Shown: positions 16,838-26,275, counted from the stretch's first letter. The stretch is DNA of 64,000 nt from Pseudomonas grandcourensis (GCF_039909015.1 NZ_CP150919.1:4750501-4814500); one strand, 5' to 3'. The notes: a model not told the origin generated them from the sequence alone. Program-made: numbers and translations.

Positions 16838-18049
16838 ATGAATTCAAGCTTCTGGAAATCCGGCCATACACCCACATTGTTCGCAGCCTTCCTCTATTTC
16901 GACCTGAGTTTCATGGTCTGGTACCTGCTCGGACCTCTGGCGGTACAGATCGCCGCCGACCTGCACCTGACGACGCAGCAACGGGGGCTGGTGGTCGCCA
17001 CGCCGATTCTGGCCGGGGCGGTGTTGCGCTTCGCGATGGGGATGCTGGCTGATCGCCTGTCGCCAAAAACCGCCGGCCTGATCGGCCAGGTCATCGTGAT
17101 CTGCGCCCTGTTCGGTGCCTGGAAACTCGGGATCCACAGCTACGAGCAAGCCTTGCTGCTGGGGCTGTTCCTCGGCATGGCCGGCGCTTCGTTCGCCGTC
17201 GCCCTGCCCCTGGCCTCGCAGTGGTATCCACCACAGCATCAAGGCAAGGCCATGGGCATCGCCGGCGCGGGGAACTCAGGCACAGTGCTCGCCGCATTGA
17301 TCGCCCCGGTGCTGGCGGCGGCATTTGGCTGGAGCAACGTGTTCGGGTTTGCCTTGATTCCGTTGATCCTGACCCTGATCGTCTTCGCCTGGCTGGCCCG
17401 CAATGCCCCCGAGCGGCCAAAGGCCAAATCCATGGCCGACTACTTCAAGGCCCTGGGTGATCGTGACAGCTGGTGGTTCATGTTTTTCTACAGCGTGACG
17501 TTCGGCGGTTTCATCGGCCTGGCCAGCGCCCTGCCCGGTTACTTCAACGACCAGTACGGCCTGAGTCCGGTGACTGCCGGCTACTACACCGCTGCATGCG
17601 TGTTCGGCGGCAGTCTGATGCGCCCCCTGGGTGGCGCACTGGCTGACCGCTTCGGCGGCATTCGGACCCTGCTGGCGATGTACACCGTCGCGGCGACCTG
17701 CATTGCCGTGGTTGGCTTCAACCTGCCGAGTTCCTACGCCGCACTGGCGCTTTTCGTCTGCACCATGCTTGGCCTGGGTGCAGGTAATGGCGCAGTGTTC
17801 CAGTTGGTGCCCCAGCGTTTTCGCCGGGAAATCGGCGTGATGACCGGCCTGATTGGCATGGCTGGCGGCATCGGTGGGTTTGCCCTCGCGGCCGGCATGG
17901 GCGCGATCAAGCAAAGCACCGGCAGCTATCAACTGGCCCTGTGGTTGTTCGCCAGCCTCGGCGTTCTGGCCTGGTTCGGTCTGCACGGCGTAAAACGTCG
18001 CTGGAGAACCACCTGGGGTTCGGCCGCCGTGACGGCTGCGCGGGTCTGA
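16838..18049 (+). CDS. nasA: Nitrate transporter, major facilitator superfamily (NarK/NasA type)
   Basis: A 403-residue inner-membrane carrier with 12 predicted helices that imports nitrate for assimilation. The nitrate-signature stretches GAGNSGTVLAALIAPVLA (about residue 145) and LGLGAGNGAVFQLVPQRF (about residue 315) of the nitrate/nitrite porter family are present. ATG 16838 follows CTGAGGTG and is the first start consistent with the short N-terminus before helix 1. Seven bases separate it from the kinase gene. Expression is predicted to need sigma-54 and NasT antitermination. Confidence 0.92.
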   Translation: MNSSFWKSGHTPTLFAAFLYFDLSFMVWYLLGPLAVQIAADLHLTTQQRGLVVATPILAGAVLRFAMGMLADRLSPKTAGLIGQVIVICALFGAWKLGIHSYEQALLLGLFLGMAGASFAVALPLASQWYPPQHQGKAMGIAGAGNSGTVLAALIAPVLAAAFGWSNVFGFALIPLILTLIVFAWLARNAPERPKAKSMADYFKALGDRDSWWFMFFYSVTFGGFIGLASALPGYFNDQYGLSPVTAGYYTAACVFGGSLMRPLGGALADRFGGIRTLLAMYTVAATCIAVVGFNLPSSYAALALFVCTMLGLGAGNGAVFQLVPQRFRREIGVMTGLIGMAGGIGGFALAAGMGAIKQSTGSYQLALWLFASLGVLAWFGLHGVKRRWRTTWGSAAVTAARV

Positions 18050-18056
18050 CGCCGCG

Positions 18057-19724
18057 ATGAGCCTGCAACTGAGTTTCGCCGAAGCCAGCGCCATCGGTCC
18101 CCGCGAGGAAAACCAGGATGCCCTGCGCCTGGTCACGCCGGCCCCGGCGCTGGCGGCGAGCAAAGGTTATCTGTTCGCCATCGCCGACGGTGTCAGCCAG
18201 TGCGCCGATGGCGGCCTGGCTGCCCGCTCGACGTTGCAGGCCCTGGCGCTGGATTACTACGCCACGCCGGAAACCTGGGGCGTCGCGCAGGCACTCGATC
18301 GCCTGTTGCTGGCGCAGAACCGCTGGTTGCAGGCCAATGGCGGCGGACAACCGCTGCTGACCACCCTCAGTGCGCTGGTCCTGCGTGGCCGGCGTTTTAC
18401 CCTGGCCCATGTCGGCGATTGCCGGGTGTATCGCTGGCACGCCGACCAATTGCAGCGAATCAGCGAGGATCACGTCTGGGACCAGCCGGGCATGCAGCAT
18501 GTGCTGAAACGGGCACTGGGGCTCGATCAACACCTGGTGCTGGATTTTCTCGACGGTGAACTGCGCCCCGATGAAAGCTTCGTCCTGCTCAGCGACGGCG
18601 TCTGGGCCGTCCTGGGCGATACCGCGATTGCCGCGATCCTTCGCGATCAACCGGACCTGCACAGCGCTGCGCAAACCCTGGTCAATGCCGCACACCTGGC
18701 GGGCAGCCAGGACAACGCCAGCGCCTTGCTGGTGCGGGTCGATGCCCTCGGTGAAGCGAGCATTGGCGATGCGTTGATGCACTTGCAGCAATGGCCACTG
18801 CCGCCAGCCCTCAAACCGGGTCAGGCGTTCGAGGGCTGGCAGGTCGAGGGCATCGTCGCACAGAGCCAGCAATCGCTGCTTTATCGCGTTCGCGACAGCC
18901 AGCAACAACCCTGGCTGCTGAAAACCCTGCCGGGGCGCCTGCACGACGATCACCAGGCCGGGCAAGCGTTACTGTCGGAAGAGTGGTTTCTCAAACGCAT
19001 GGCAGGGCGACATTTTCCTGAAGTCCATGCTGTCAGTCAGCGTCAGCATTTGTACTACGTGATGCGTGAATATTCGGGCGCTACCCTGGCCCAACGGCAT
19101 GAGCAAAGTGGACCCTTGCCGCTGCCCCAGTGGCAAGACATCGCCGAGCGCCTGCTGCGAGCGGTAGGCCTGTTGCATCGACGGCAGATCCTGCACCGCG
19201 ATATCAAACCGGAAAACCTGTTGCTGGGGGACGATGGCGAGTTGCGCCTGCTGGATTTCGGCCTCGCCTACTGCCCCGGGCTTTCGCAAGACCTGCCCTG
19301 GGCGCTGCCGGGCACACCCAGCTACATCGCCCCCGAAGCCTTTCGCGGCGATGTACCGACGCCACGGCAGGACTTGTACGCCGTCGGTGTGACCCTGTAT
19401 TTCCTCCTCACCGGGCACTATCCCTATGGCGAAATCGAAGCGTTCCAGCGCCCGAGGTTTGGTCTCCCGGTCAACGCCAGCCGCTACCGGCCCGACCTGC
19501 CGGACTGGATCGCCCATAGCCTGGAGCGCGCCGTGGCAGCGGCCCCCGACCAGCGTTTCGAAACGGCGGAAGAATGGCTGCTGCTGATCGAACAGGGCGA
19601 ACGGCGCAGCTTGAGTGTGCGCCCCAAGCCGTTGCTGGAGCGCGAGCCATTGAAAGTCTGGCGGACCTTGGCGCTGGTTTCGTTGCTGCTCAACCTTGTG
19701 CTGCTGGTGGTTGCGCTCCATTAG
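18057..19724 (+). CDS. Fused PP2C phosphatase - Ser/Thr kinase, tail-anchored
   Basis: A 555-residue fusion. Residues 1-240 are a PP2C-type phosphatase with the metal motifs ENQDA, IADGVS, VGDCR, LLSDGV and SQDNAS. Residues about 260-520 are a Hanks-type kinase: lysine in WLLKTLPG, HRDIKPENLLL catalytic loop, DFG, and PSYIAPEA. The glycine-rich loop is degenerate (GIVAQSQQSLLYRV), so ATP binding may differ. A single hydrophobic helix (about 535-553) ends the protein, placing both domains in the cytosol at the membrane. It is co-transcribed with nasA and precedes nirB; the same order occurs in other pseudomonads. Its target is not known; control of nitrate uptake or reduction is a reasonable inference. 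Confidence 0.9.
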   Translation: MSLQLSFAEASAIGPREENQDALRLVTPAPALAASKGYLFAIADGVSQCADGGLAARSTLQALALDYYATPETWGVAQALDRLLLAQNRWLQANGGGQPLLTTLSALVLRGRRFTLAHVGDCRVYRWHADQLQRISEDHVWDQPGMQHVLKRALGLDQHLVLDFLDGELRPDESFVLLSDGVWAVLGDTAIAAILRDQPDLHSAAQTLVNAAHLAGSQDNASALLVRVDALGEASIGDALMHLQQWPLPPALKPGQAFEGWQVEGIVAQSQQSLLYRVRDSQQQPWLLKTLPGRLHDDHQAGQALLSEEWFLKRMAGRHFPEVHAVSQRQHLYYVMREYSGATLAQRHEQSGPLPLPQWQDIAERLLRAVGLLHRRQILHRDIKPENLLLGDDGELRLLDFGLAYCPGLSQDLPWALPGTPSYIAPEAFRGDVPTPRQDLYAVGVTLYFLLTGHYPYGEIEAFQRPRFGLPVNASRYRPDLPDWIAHSLERAVAAAPDQRFETAEEWLLLIEQGERRSLSVRPKPLLEREPLKVWRTLALVSLLLNLVLLVVALH

Positions 19725-19813
19725 CGGGCAACGCGCTTTGAATCGGTGCATTCCCTCACGGTTCTGCCCTTGCGAACGGGATAAAAGCCAACAAACAAGG
19801 GACCTGAGCGACT

Positions 19814-19829
19814 TGGCACAACCGCTGCA
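19814..19829 (+). promoter_or_regulatory. Sigma-54 promoter of nirB
   Basis: TGGCACAACCGCTGCA carries the consensus TGGCAC and TGC elements with exact GG-GC spacing of ten. The expected start is near 19840, giving a leader of about 175 bases before nirB. Confidence 0.8.
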
Positions 19830-19854
19830 TTACCTCTTGCAACAGACATAAAGC

Positions 19855-19945
19855 GCGGGCTTCAACGACGAAGGCTGCACTTCCCGAGAGAACGGGACCA
19901 GGACAAAGGCGTCCTCGCTAGGCAACTAGCGGGACGCCTTTTTTT
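19855..19945 (+). promoter_or_regulatory. ANTAR-type antitermination leader of nirB
   Basis: Hairpin 1 (19855-19878) has stem CTTC/GAAG extended below a G-G mismatch and loop AACGAC. Hairpin 2 (19882-19897) pairs TCCCG with CGGGA around loop AGAGAA. Both loops have A1 and G4. A very strong terminator follows: AAAGGCGTCC (19905-19914) pairs with GGACGCCTTT (19932-19941) and an inner CGCTAG/CTAGCG stem closes a GCAA loop, then a T run to 19945. Unlike the other two leaders, hairpin 2 ends eight bases before the terminator stem. Confidence 0.85.
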
Positions 19946-20015
19946 GTTTGCACAAAATTTGTCGAGCATGGCCTGAACCCTGATGAGGCCGGCCTGAGCT
20001 CCCCCGGAGAACCTG

Positions 20016-22469
20016 ATGAAAAAATTAAAACTGGTGATGATCGGCAACGGCATGGCCGGGGTCCGGACCCTGGAGGAGCTGCTCAAGCTGAGCACAGAGC
20101 TGTACGACATCACGGTCTTCGGTGCCGAACCCCACACCAACTACAACCGCATCCTGTTGTCGCCGGTGCTGGCGGGCGAACAAACCTTCGAAGAGATCGT
20201 GCTCAACGACCTGGACTGGTACCTGGAAAACAACATCAAGCTGCTGCTCAACCGCAAAGTGGTGGAGATCGACCGGGTCAAGCGCCGGGTCATTGCCGAA
20301 GACGGCAGCGAAGCCGAATACGATCGCCTGCTGATCGCCACCGGCTCGACGCCCTTCATCCTGCCCATTCCCGGCAACACCCTTGAGGGCGTGATCGGCT
20401 ACCGCGACATCGCCGACACCCAGGCCATGATCGACACCGCGAAAACCCATCGGCACGCCGTGGTGATCGGGGGTGGCCTGCTCGGCCTGGAGGCCGCCAA
20501 CGGCCTGATGCTGCGGGGCATGCACGTCACCGTGGTGCATATCGGCGAGTGGTTGCTGGAACGGCAACTGGACAAGACCAGCGGCCAGCTACTGCAAACC
20601 GCCCTGGAGTCTCGCGGCCTGCACTTTCGCCTGAGCGAGCAGACCCAGGCCTTGCACGACGCGGGCAACGGCCGGGTCGGTTCGGTGCAATTCAAGAACG
20701 GCGACATCATCCCCGCTGACCTGGTAGTGATGGCCGCCGGCATTCGCCCTAATACCGCACTGGCGGAGAAATCCGGTCTTCCGTGCAGCCGCGGGATTCT
20801 GGTCAACGACACAATGCAGACCTACGACCCACGGATCTATGCCATCGGCGAGTGCGCCAGCCATCGCGGCATTGCCTATGGCTTGGTGGCGCCGCTGTTC
20901 GAACAGGCCAAAGTCTGCGCCAACCACCTCGCCCAACTGGGCTTTGCCACCTACAAGGGCTCGGTGACCTCGACCAAGCTGAAGGTCACCGGCATCGACC
21001 TGTTTTCCGCTGGCGACTTCATGGGCGGCGAAGGTACCGAGACCATCACCCTCTCGGACCCGATTGGCGGGGTCTACAAGAAACTGGTGATCAAGGATGA
21101 CGTGCTGGTCGGCGCCTGCCTGTACGGCGATACGGCGGACGGCGGCTGGTATTTCCGGCAGATCCGTGAGAATCACGCCATCGGCGAGATCCGCGATCAT
21201 CTGATGTTCGGCGAAGGCGCCCTCGGAGACGTAGGACACCAAGGCCAGGACAAAGCCATGAGCATGGCCGACACCGCCGAAGTCTGCGGCTGCAACGGTG
21301 TGTGCAAGGGCACCATCGTCAAGGCCATTCAGGAACACGGGCTGTTCAGTGTCGACGACGTCAAGAAACACACCAAGGCTGCCAGCTCCTGCGGCTCCTG
21401 CGCCGGGCTCGTCGAACAGATCCTGATCAACACCGTGGGCGGCGCGGCGGACGTCAAACCGAAAAGCGAAAAGGCCATCTGCGGCTGCAGCGACCTCAAT
21501 CACGGGCAGATCCGCCAAGCCATCCGCGAGCAGCACCTGCTGACCATCGCCGGCACCATGAGCTACCTGAACTGGCGCACACCCAACGGCTGCGCCACCT
21601 GCCGCCCGGCGCTCAACTACTACTTGATTTCCACCTGGCCAGGGGAAGCCAAGGACGATCCGCAATCGCGCCTGATCAACGAACGCGCCCACGCCAACAT
21701 TCAGAAAGACGGCACCTACTCTGTAGTCCCGCGGATGTGGGGCGGCGTGACCAATCCTTCAGAGCTGCGGCGCATTGCCGACGTCGCCGACAAGTACAAC
21801 GTGCCGATGGTCAAGGTCACCGGTGGCCAGCGCATCGACTTACTGGGCATTCGCAAGCAAGACCTGCCGGGGGTGTGGAAAGACCTGGACATGCCGTCCG
21901 GCCATGCCTACGGCAAATCTATCCGCACGGTGAAAACCTGCGTCGGCAGCGAGTTCTGCCGCTTTGGCACCCAGAATTCCACACAACTTGGCATTGAACT
22001 GGAACATGACCTGTTCAACATGTGGTCGCCGCACAAGGTGAAGCTGGCTGTCTCCGGTTGCCCGCGCAACTGCTCGGAAGCCGGTATCAAGGATGTGGGA
22101 ATTATCGGTGTGGACTCCGGCTGGGAGATGTACATCGGTGGCAACGGCGGGATCAAGACCGAAGTCGCAGAATTCTTCGTCAAACTGAAAACCGCCGAAG
22201 AAGTGCGCGAATACAACGGTGCGTTCCTGCAGCTCTATCGCGAAGAAGCCTTCTACCTCGAACGCACCGTGCACTACCTGCAACGGGTCGGCATGGAACA
22301 CATCAAGAAAGCCGTGCTGGAAGATCCGGAGCGGCGCAAGGCCCTCAACGATCGCCTGCAATTCTCCCTGTCGTTCGAACAGGACCCGTGGAAGGAGCGC
22401 CTGGAACAGCCACAGCTGAAAAAAGAATTCGACGTCATCCCCGTGAAAAACCTGGAGGTGCTGGCATGA
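20016..22469 (+). CDS. nirB: Assimilatory nitrite reductase, large subunit
   Basis: NirB reduces nitrite to ammonium with NAD(P)H in the cytosol. The 817-residue protein begins with an FAD/NAD domain (GNGMAGVRTLEELL, residues 9-22; second Rossmann site VVIGGGLLGLEAANGL near 150), then two BFD-like iron-sulfur segments (CGCNGVCKGT and CGSCAGLVEQI near 425-470; a second set near 490-530), then the sulfite/nitrite reductase domains with the siroheme-4Fe4S cysteines in CVGSEFCRFG and SGCPRNCSEAG. Its stop overlaps the nirD start (ATGA). First gene of the nirB-nirD-nitrate reductase-cobA operon. Confidence 0.96.
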   Translation: MKKLKLVMIGNGMAGVRTLEELLKLSTELYDITVFGAEPHTNYNRILLSPVLAGEQTFEEIVLNDLDWYLENNIKLLLNRKVVEIDRVKRRVIAEDGSEAEYDRLLIATGSTPFILPIPGNTLEGVIGYRDIADTQAMIDTAKTHRHAVVIGGGLLGLEAANGLMLRGMHVTVVHIGEWLLERQLDKTSGQLLQTALESRGLHFRLSEQTQALHDAGNGRVGSVQFKNGDIIPADLVVMAAGIRPNTALAEKSGLPCSRGILVNDTMQTYDPRIYAIGECASHRGIAYGLVAPLFEQAKVCANHLAQLGFATYKGSVTSTKLKVTGIDLFSAGDFMGGEGTETITLSDPIGGVYKKLVIKDDVLVGACLYGDTADGGWYFRQIRENHAIGEIRDHLMFGEGALGDVGHQGQDKAMSMADTAEVCGCNGVCKGTIVKAIQEHGLFSVDDVKKHTKAASSCGSCAGLVEQILINTVGGAADVKPKSEKAICGCSDLNHGQIRQAIREQHLLTIAGTMSYLNWRTPNGCATCRPALNYYLISTWPGEAKDDPQSRLINERAHANIQKDGTYSVVPRMWGGVTNPSELRRIADVADKYNVPMVKVTGGQRIDLLGIRKQDLPGVWKDLDMPSGHAYGKSIRTVKTCVGSEFCRFGTQNSTQLGIELEHDLFNMWSPHKVKLAVSGCPRNCSEAGIKDVGIIGVDSGWEMYIGGNGGIKTEVAEFFVKLKTAEEVREYNGAFLQLYREEAFYLERTVHYLQRVGMEHIKKAVLEDPERRKALNDRLQFSLSFEQDPWKERLEQPQLKKEFDVIPVKNLEVLA

Positions 22470-22783
22470 ACTGGCTGGATATCTGCGCACTGGAAGAAAT
22501 CAACGCCCTGGGCTCGCGGATCATCGCCGGGCCAAAGGGAGACATCGCGATTTTTCGTACCAGCGACGACGAAGTGTTCGCCCTTGACGACCGTTGCCCG
22601 CACAAGGGCGGCCCGTTGTCCCAAGGCCTGGTCTACGGCAAGCGGGTTGCCTGCCCGTTGCACAACTGGCAAATCGACCTGGAAAGCGGTGAAGCCCTGG
22701 CCCCGGACATCGGCTGTGCCCATCACCATCTCGCCCGGGTGGAAAATGGCCGGGTGATGCTGGCCCTGCGGGATGCAGGCTGA
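22466..22783 (+). CDS. nirD: Nitrite reductase small subunit, Rieske type
   Basis: The 105-residue partner of NirB has the NirD/Rieske fold. Both ligand pairs are present: CPHKGGPL and CPLHNW. Many enterobacterial NirD proteins lack these ligands, so this one is likely to carry a [2Fe-2S] cluster. Four-base overlap with nirB and one-base overlap with the nitrate reductase gene show tight translational coupling. Confidence 0.95.
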   Translation: MNWLDICALEEINALGSRIIAGPKGDIAIFRTSDDEVFALDDRCPHKGGPLSQGLVYGKRVACPLHNWQIDLESGEALAPDIGCAHHHLARVENGRVMLALRDAG

Positions 22784-25500
22784 TGGACCGCCAGATCACT
22801 GCATCCACCTGCTGTTACTGCGGGGTCGGCTGCGGCGTGCTGATCGAGCACGACGGCTCGCGCATCCTCGGCGTCAGCGGCGACCCGGCGCACCCGGCCA
22901 ATTTCGGCAAACTGTGCAGCAAGGGCTCGACCCTGCACTTGACCGGCGACTTGACGGCGCGGGCGCTGTACCCCGAACTGCGCCTCGGAAAAGGCCTGGC
23001 CCGTCACCGCACCGATTGGGATACCGCCCTCGATCACGCCACCAGCGTATTTGCCGCGACCATTGCCGAACATGGCCCGGACAGCGTGGCGTTCTACATT
23101 TCCGGGCAACTGTTGACCGAGGACTACTACGCCTTCAACAAGCTGGCACGTGCCCTGGTAGGTACCAACAACATCGACAGCAATTCGCGCCTGTGCATGT
23201 CCTCGGCGGTGGTCGGCTACAAGCGCAGCCTGGGTGCCGACGCCCCGCCCTGCAGCTACGAAGACCTGGAGCTGAGCGATTGCGTGATGATCGTTGGCAG
23301 TAACATGGCCTACGCCCACCCGGTGCTGTTTCGCCGGCTGGAAGCCGCCAAATCCCGCCGGCCGCAAATGAAGGTCATCGTCATTGACCCACGTCGTACA
23401 GATACCTGCGATCTGGCAGACCTGCACCTGGCGATCTTGCCTGGCACCGACGTCGCCCTGTTCCATGGGATTTTGCATCTGCTGTTGTGGGAAGACTGGA
23501 TCGATCGTGACTTCATCCGGGACCACACCGAAGGCCTGGCCGAGCTGAAAAACCTGGTGCGTGACTACACGCCCCAAATGGTTTCGCAGCTTTGCGGAAT
23601 CAGCCTCGGGCAATTGCAGCAATGTGCCGAGTGGATCGGCACATCACCGAGCTTTCTGTCGCTGTGGTGCATGGGGCTTAACCAGTCCACTGCCGGCAGC
23701 GCGAAAAACAGTGCACTGATCAATCTGCACTTGGCCACCGGGCAGATCGGTCGTCCCGGTGCCGGACCTTTCTCCCTCACCGGTCAGCCAAATGCCATGG
23801 GAGGAAGGGAAACCGGCAGCTTGTCCAACCTGCTGCCCGGCCACCGTGACGCCGCCAATCCACAACACCGTGAGCAAGTGGCGTCCTACTGGGGCGTCGA
23901 GCAACTGCCGGAAAATCCCGGGCTCACCGCAATCGAGCTGTTCGAGCAAGTGCGCAACGGCAAGATCAAGGCGCTGTGGATCGCCTGTACCAACCCCGCG
24001 CAATCCATGCCGGACCAGACGGCCGTGCGCGCAGCCTTGCAAGCCTGCCCATTCGTGGTGCTGCAGGAAGCCTTCAGCACCACTGAAACCGCGAAGTTCG
24101 CCGACCTTCTGCTGCCCGCCGCCAGTTGGGGAGAAAAGGAAGGTTGCGTGACCAACTCCGAGCGGCGAATTTCCCATGTACGCCAGGCAGTCGTCGCACC
24201 CGGGGAGGCGCGGCCGGACTGGGCAATCACCGTAGATTTCGCACAACGCCTGGAAAAACACCTGCGTCCCGGTCAAACCAGCCTGTTTGAATTTGAAAAT
24301 CCCGCTCAGGTCTTTGACGAATACAAACAACTGACTCAAGGTCGCGACCTGGATCTGTCCGGTATCAGCCATGCACTGATCGATCGTCTCGGCCCGCAGC
24401 AGTGGCCCTTCCCTGCAGGTGCCGTTGAAGGTACGGCCCGGCTGTACGTAGACGGGATATTTGCCACTGCCAATGGGCGCGCACAGTTTGTGGCCGATCC
24501 GTATCGCGCTGCCAAAGAGCAACGGGATGCACGCTTCCCGCTGACCCTGATCACCGGTCGCCTGCGCGATCAATGGCACGGCATGAGCCGCACCGGCACC
24601 GCCGCGCAACTGTTCGGCCATGTCAGCGAAGCGGAGTTGAGCCTGCACCCGGACGAACTGCGTCGCCATCGTCTGCAGCCGGGGGATCTGGTCAGCCTGA
24701 AAAGCCGGCGCGGCGCAGTCGTCGTCGCGGTTGCCAGCGATGACAGCGTGCGCCCGGGCCAGGCCTTTTTGCCGATGCATTGGGGCGACCGTTTTCTCAA
24801 GGGAGGGGTGAACAGCCTCACCCTGCCCGCCTTCGATCCTTTGTCGAAACAGCCCGAACTTAAACACAGCGGCGTTCGCCTGGATCCGGTGGATTTGCCC
24901 TGGAAACTGTTCGCACTGATCGAGGGCGATGTTCAACGACATTTTGAGACGCTACGACCGCTCTGTGAGGCGTTTTCCTACGTCAGCCTCAGCCTGGTTG
25001 GTCGTGAGCGCCCTGCCCTGCTTGTACGGGCTGCCAATACTTCAGCACCTTCGGCAGAGCTGCTAAGCGAAATCGATAAAAACCTGGCGCTCGATGACGG
25101 CCCGGTGCTGGCTTACGACGACCCTCGACGGGCCATTGGCAAACGCGTGCGGATCGAAAATGGCCGGATCACTGCCATTCGACTGGCCGGCGAAACCCTT
25201 GCCCAACACTGGTTGCAGGGGCTGTGGCTCGAAGGTCGCGCGGACCAGCAACTGCGGCGCTGGCTGCTGGCGCCGCTGAGCGCACCACCGGGCAATCTCG
25301 ACGCGCCCGTCAACGCGAACAAGATCCTGTGCAATTGCAAGAACGTTGGCCAGAACGCGATCTGCGCCGGCATCAGCCGTGGCTTGGATTTGCAGGGACT
25401 CAAGCAAGAACTGGGTTGCGGCACGCAATGCGGGTCCTGCGTTCCGGAAATCAAACGCCTGCTGGCTGCCACGGCGCAACCAATCACCGTCTTCTCGTGA
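22783..25500 (+). CDS. Assimilatory nitrate reductase catalytic subunit
   Basis: The cytosolic molybdenum enzyme reduces nitrate to nitrite for NirBD. The 905-residue product has an N-terminal 4Fe-4S site (CCYCGVGCGVLIEHD, residues 8-22), the molybdopterin-guanine-dinucleotide oxidoreductase core (WCMGLNQSTAGS near residue 295) and the C-terminal dinucleotide-binding domain (MHWGDRFLKGGVNSLT near residue 670). A BFD-like [2Fe-2S] domain closes the protein (CNCKNVGQNAICAGI, CGTQCGSCVPEI), as in the NasA/NasC group that draws electrons from a flavoprotein. No separate electron-transfer subunit is encoded nearby. Confidence 0.94.
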   Translation: MDRQITASTCCYCGVGCGVLIEHDGSRILGVSGDPAHPANFGKLCSKGSTLHLTGDLTARALYPELRLGKGLARHRTDWDTALDHATSVFAATIAEHGPDSVAFYISGQLLTEDYYAFNKLARALVGTNNIDSNSRLCMSSAVVGYKRSLGADAPPCSYEDLELSDCVMIVGSNMAYAHPVLFRRLEAAKSRRPQMKVIVIDPRRTDTCDLADLHLAILPGTDVALFHGILHLLLWEDWIDRDFIRDHTEGLAELKNLVRDYTPQMVSQLCGISLGQLQQCAEWIGTSPSFLSLWCMGLNQSTAGSAKNSALINLHLATGQIGRPGAGPFSLTGQPNAMGGRETGSLSNLLPGHRDAANPQHREQVASYWGVEQLPENPGLTAIELFEQVRNGKIKALWIACTNPAQSMPDQTAVRAALQACPFVVLQEAFSTTETAKFADLLLPAASWGEKEGCVTNSERRISHVRQAVVAPGEARPDWAITVDFAQRLEKHLRPGQTSLFEFENPAQVFDEYKQLTQGRDLDLSGISHALIDRLGPQQWPFPAGAVEGTARLYVDGIFATANGRAQFVADPYRAAKEQRDARFPLTLITGRLRDQWHGMSRTGTAAQLFGHVSEAELSLHPDELRRHRLQPGDLVSLKSRRGAVVVAVASDDSVRPGQAFLPMHWGDRFLKGGVNSLTLPAFDPLSKQPELKHSGVRLDPVDLPWKLFALIEGDVQRHFETLRPLCEAFSYVSLSLVGRERPALLVRAANTSAPSAELLSEIDKNLALDDGPVLAYDDPRRAIGKRVRIENGRITAIRLAGETLAQHWLQGLWLEGRADQQLRRWLLAPLSAPPGNLDAPVNANKILCNCKNVGQNAICAGISRGLDLQGLKQELGCGTQCGSCVPEIKRLLAATAQPITVFS

Positions 25501-25510
25501 GGAAAACACT

Positions 25511-26275
25511 ATGAGTGCAAAAGTCTGGCTGGTAGGTGCGGGTCCGGGTGATCCGGAGTTGCTCACGTTGAAAGCGGTACGCGCCTTGCGCGAGGCAGAT
25601 GTGGTGTTGATCGATGATCTGGTCAATGTCGCGGTACTCGAGCATTGCCCTGGGGCGCGGGTCATCCCGGTGGGCAAGCGCGGCGGTTGTCGCTCCACCC
25701 CGCAAGCGTTCATCCATCGCCTGATGCTTCGTTATGCCCGGCAGGGCAAATGCGTGGCGCGGCTCAAGGGCGGAGATCCGTGCATTTTCGGTCGCGGTGG
25801 AGAAGAGGCGCAGTGGTTGCGTGAGCGTGGGGTTGAAGCCGAGTTGGTCAACGGCATCACTGCCGGGCTGGCGGGGGCAACGCAATGCGATATTCCGCTG
25901 ACTTTGCGCGGTGTCGCCCGCGGTGTCACGCTGGTCACCGCGCACACCCAGGACGACAGCCAATTGAACTGGCAGGCACTGGCCCAAGGCGGAACGACGC
26001 TGGTGATCTACATGGGAGTGGCCAAGCTCGGTGAAATCCGTGAGCAGCTATTGGCCGGCGGCATGGGGGCGGATACGCCCGTGGCCATGATTGAAAACGC
26101 TTCCTTGCCCCATCAGCGGGAATGTCGGAGCACTCTCACAGACATGGATGAAGCTGCCTGCAGATTTCAGCTGAAAAGCCCTGCCATACTGGTGATCGGT
26201 GCAGTGGCGGCTTGCGCAACTCAATCCCTGTGGGAGCGTGAGATGCCTGTGATGGCGGCGGATCAGTCAGCCTAG
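25511..26275 (+). CDS. cobA: Uroporphyrinogen-III C-methyltransferase
   Basis: The enzyme makes precorrin-2, the precursor of siroheme, which NirB needs. The 254-residue single-domain SAM methyltransferase has VWLVGAGPGDPELLTLKA at the N-terminus, RLKGGDPCIFGRGGEE near residue 85 and GITAGLAGATQCDIPLT near 120. It lacks the CysG oxidase/chelatase part. ATG 25511 is used because GAGGA (25499-25503) precedes it; the open frame upstream overlaps the reductase. It is the last gene of the operon. Confidence 0.95.
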   Translation: MSAKVWLVGAGPGDPELLTLKAVRALREADVVLIDDLVNVAVLEHCPGARVIPVGKRGGCRSTPQAFIHRLMLRYARQGKCVARLKGGDPCIFGRGGEEAQWLRERGVEAELVNGITAGLAGATQCDIPLTLRGVARGVTLVTAHTQDDSQLNWQALAQGGTTLVIYMGVAKLGEIREQLLAGGMGADTPVAMIENASLPHQRECRSTLTDMDEAACRFQLKSPAILVIGAVAACATQSLWEREMPVMAADQSA

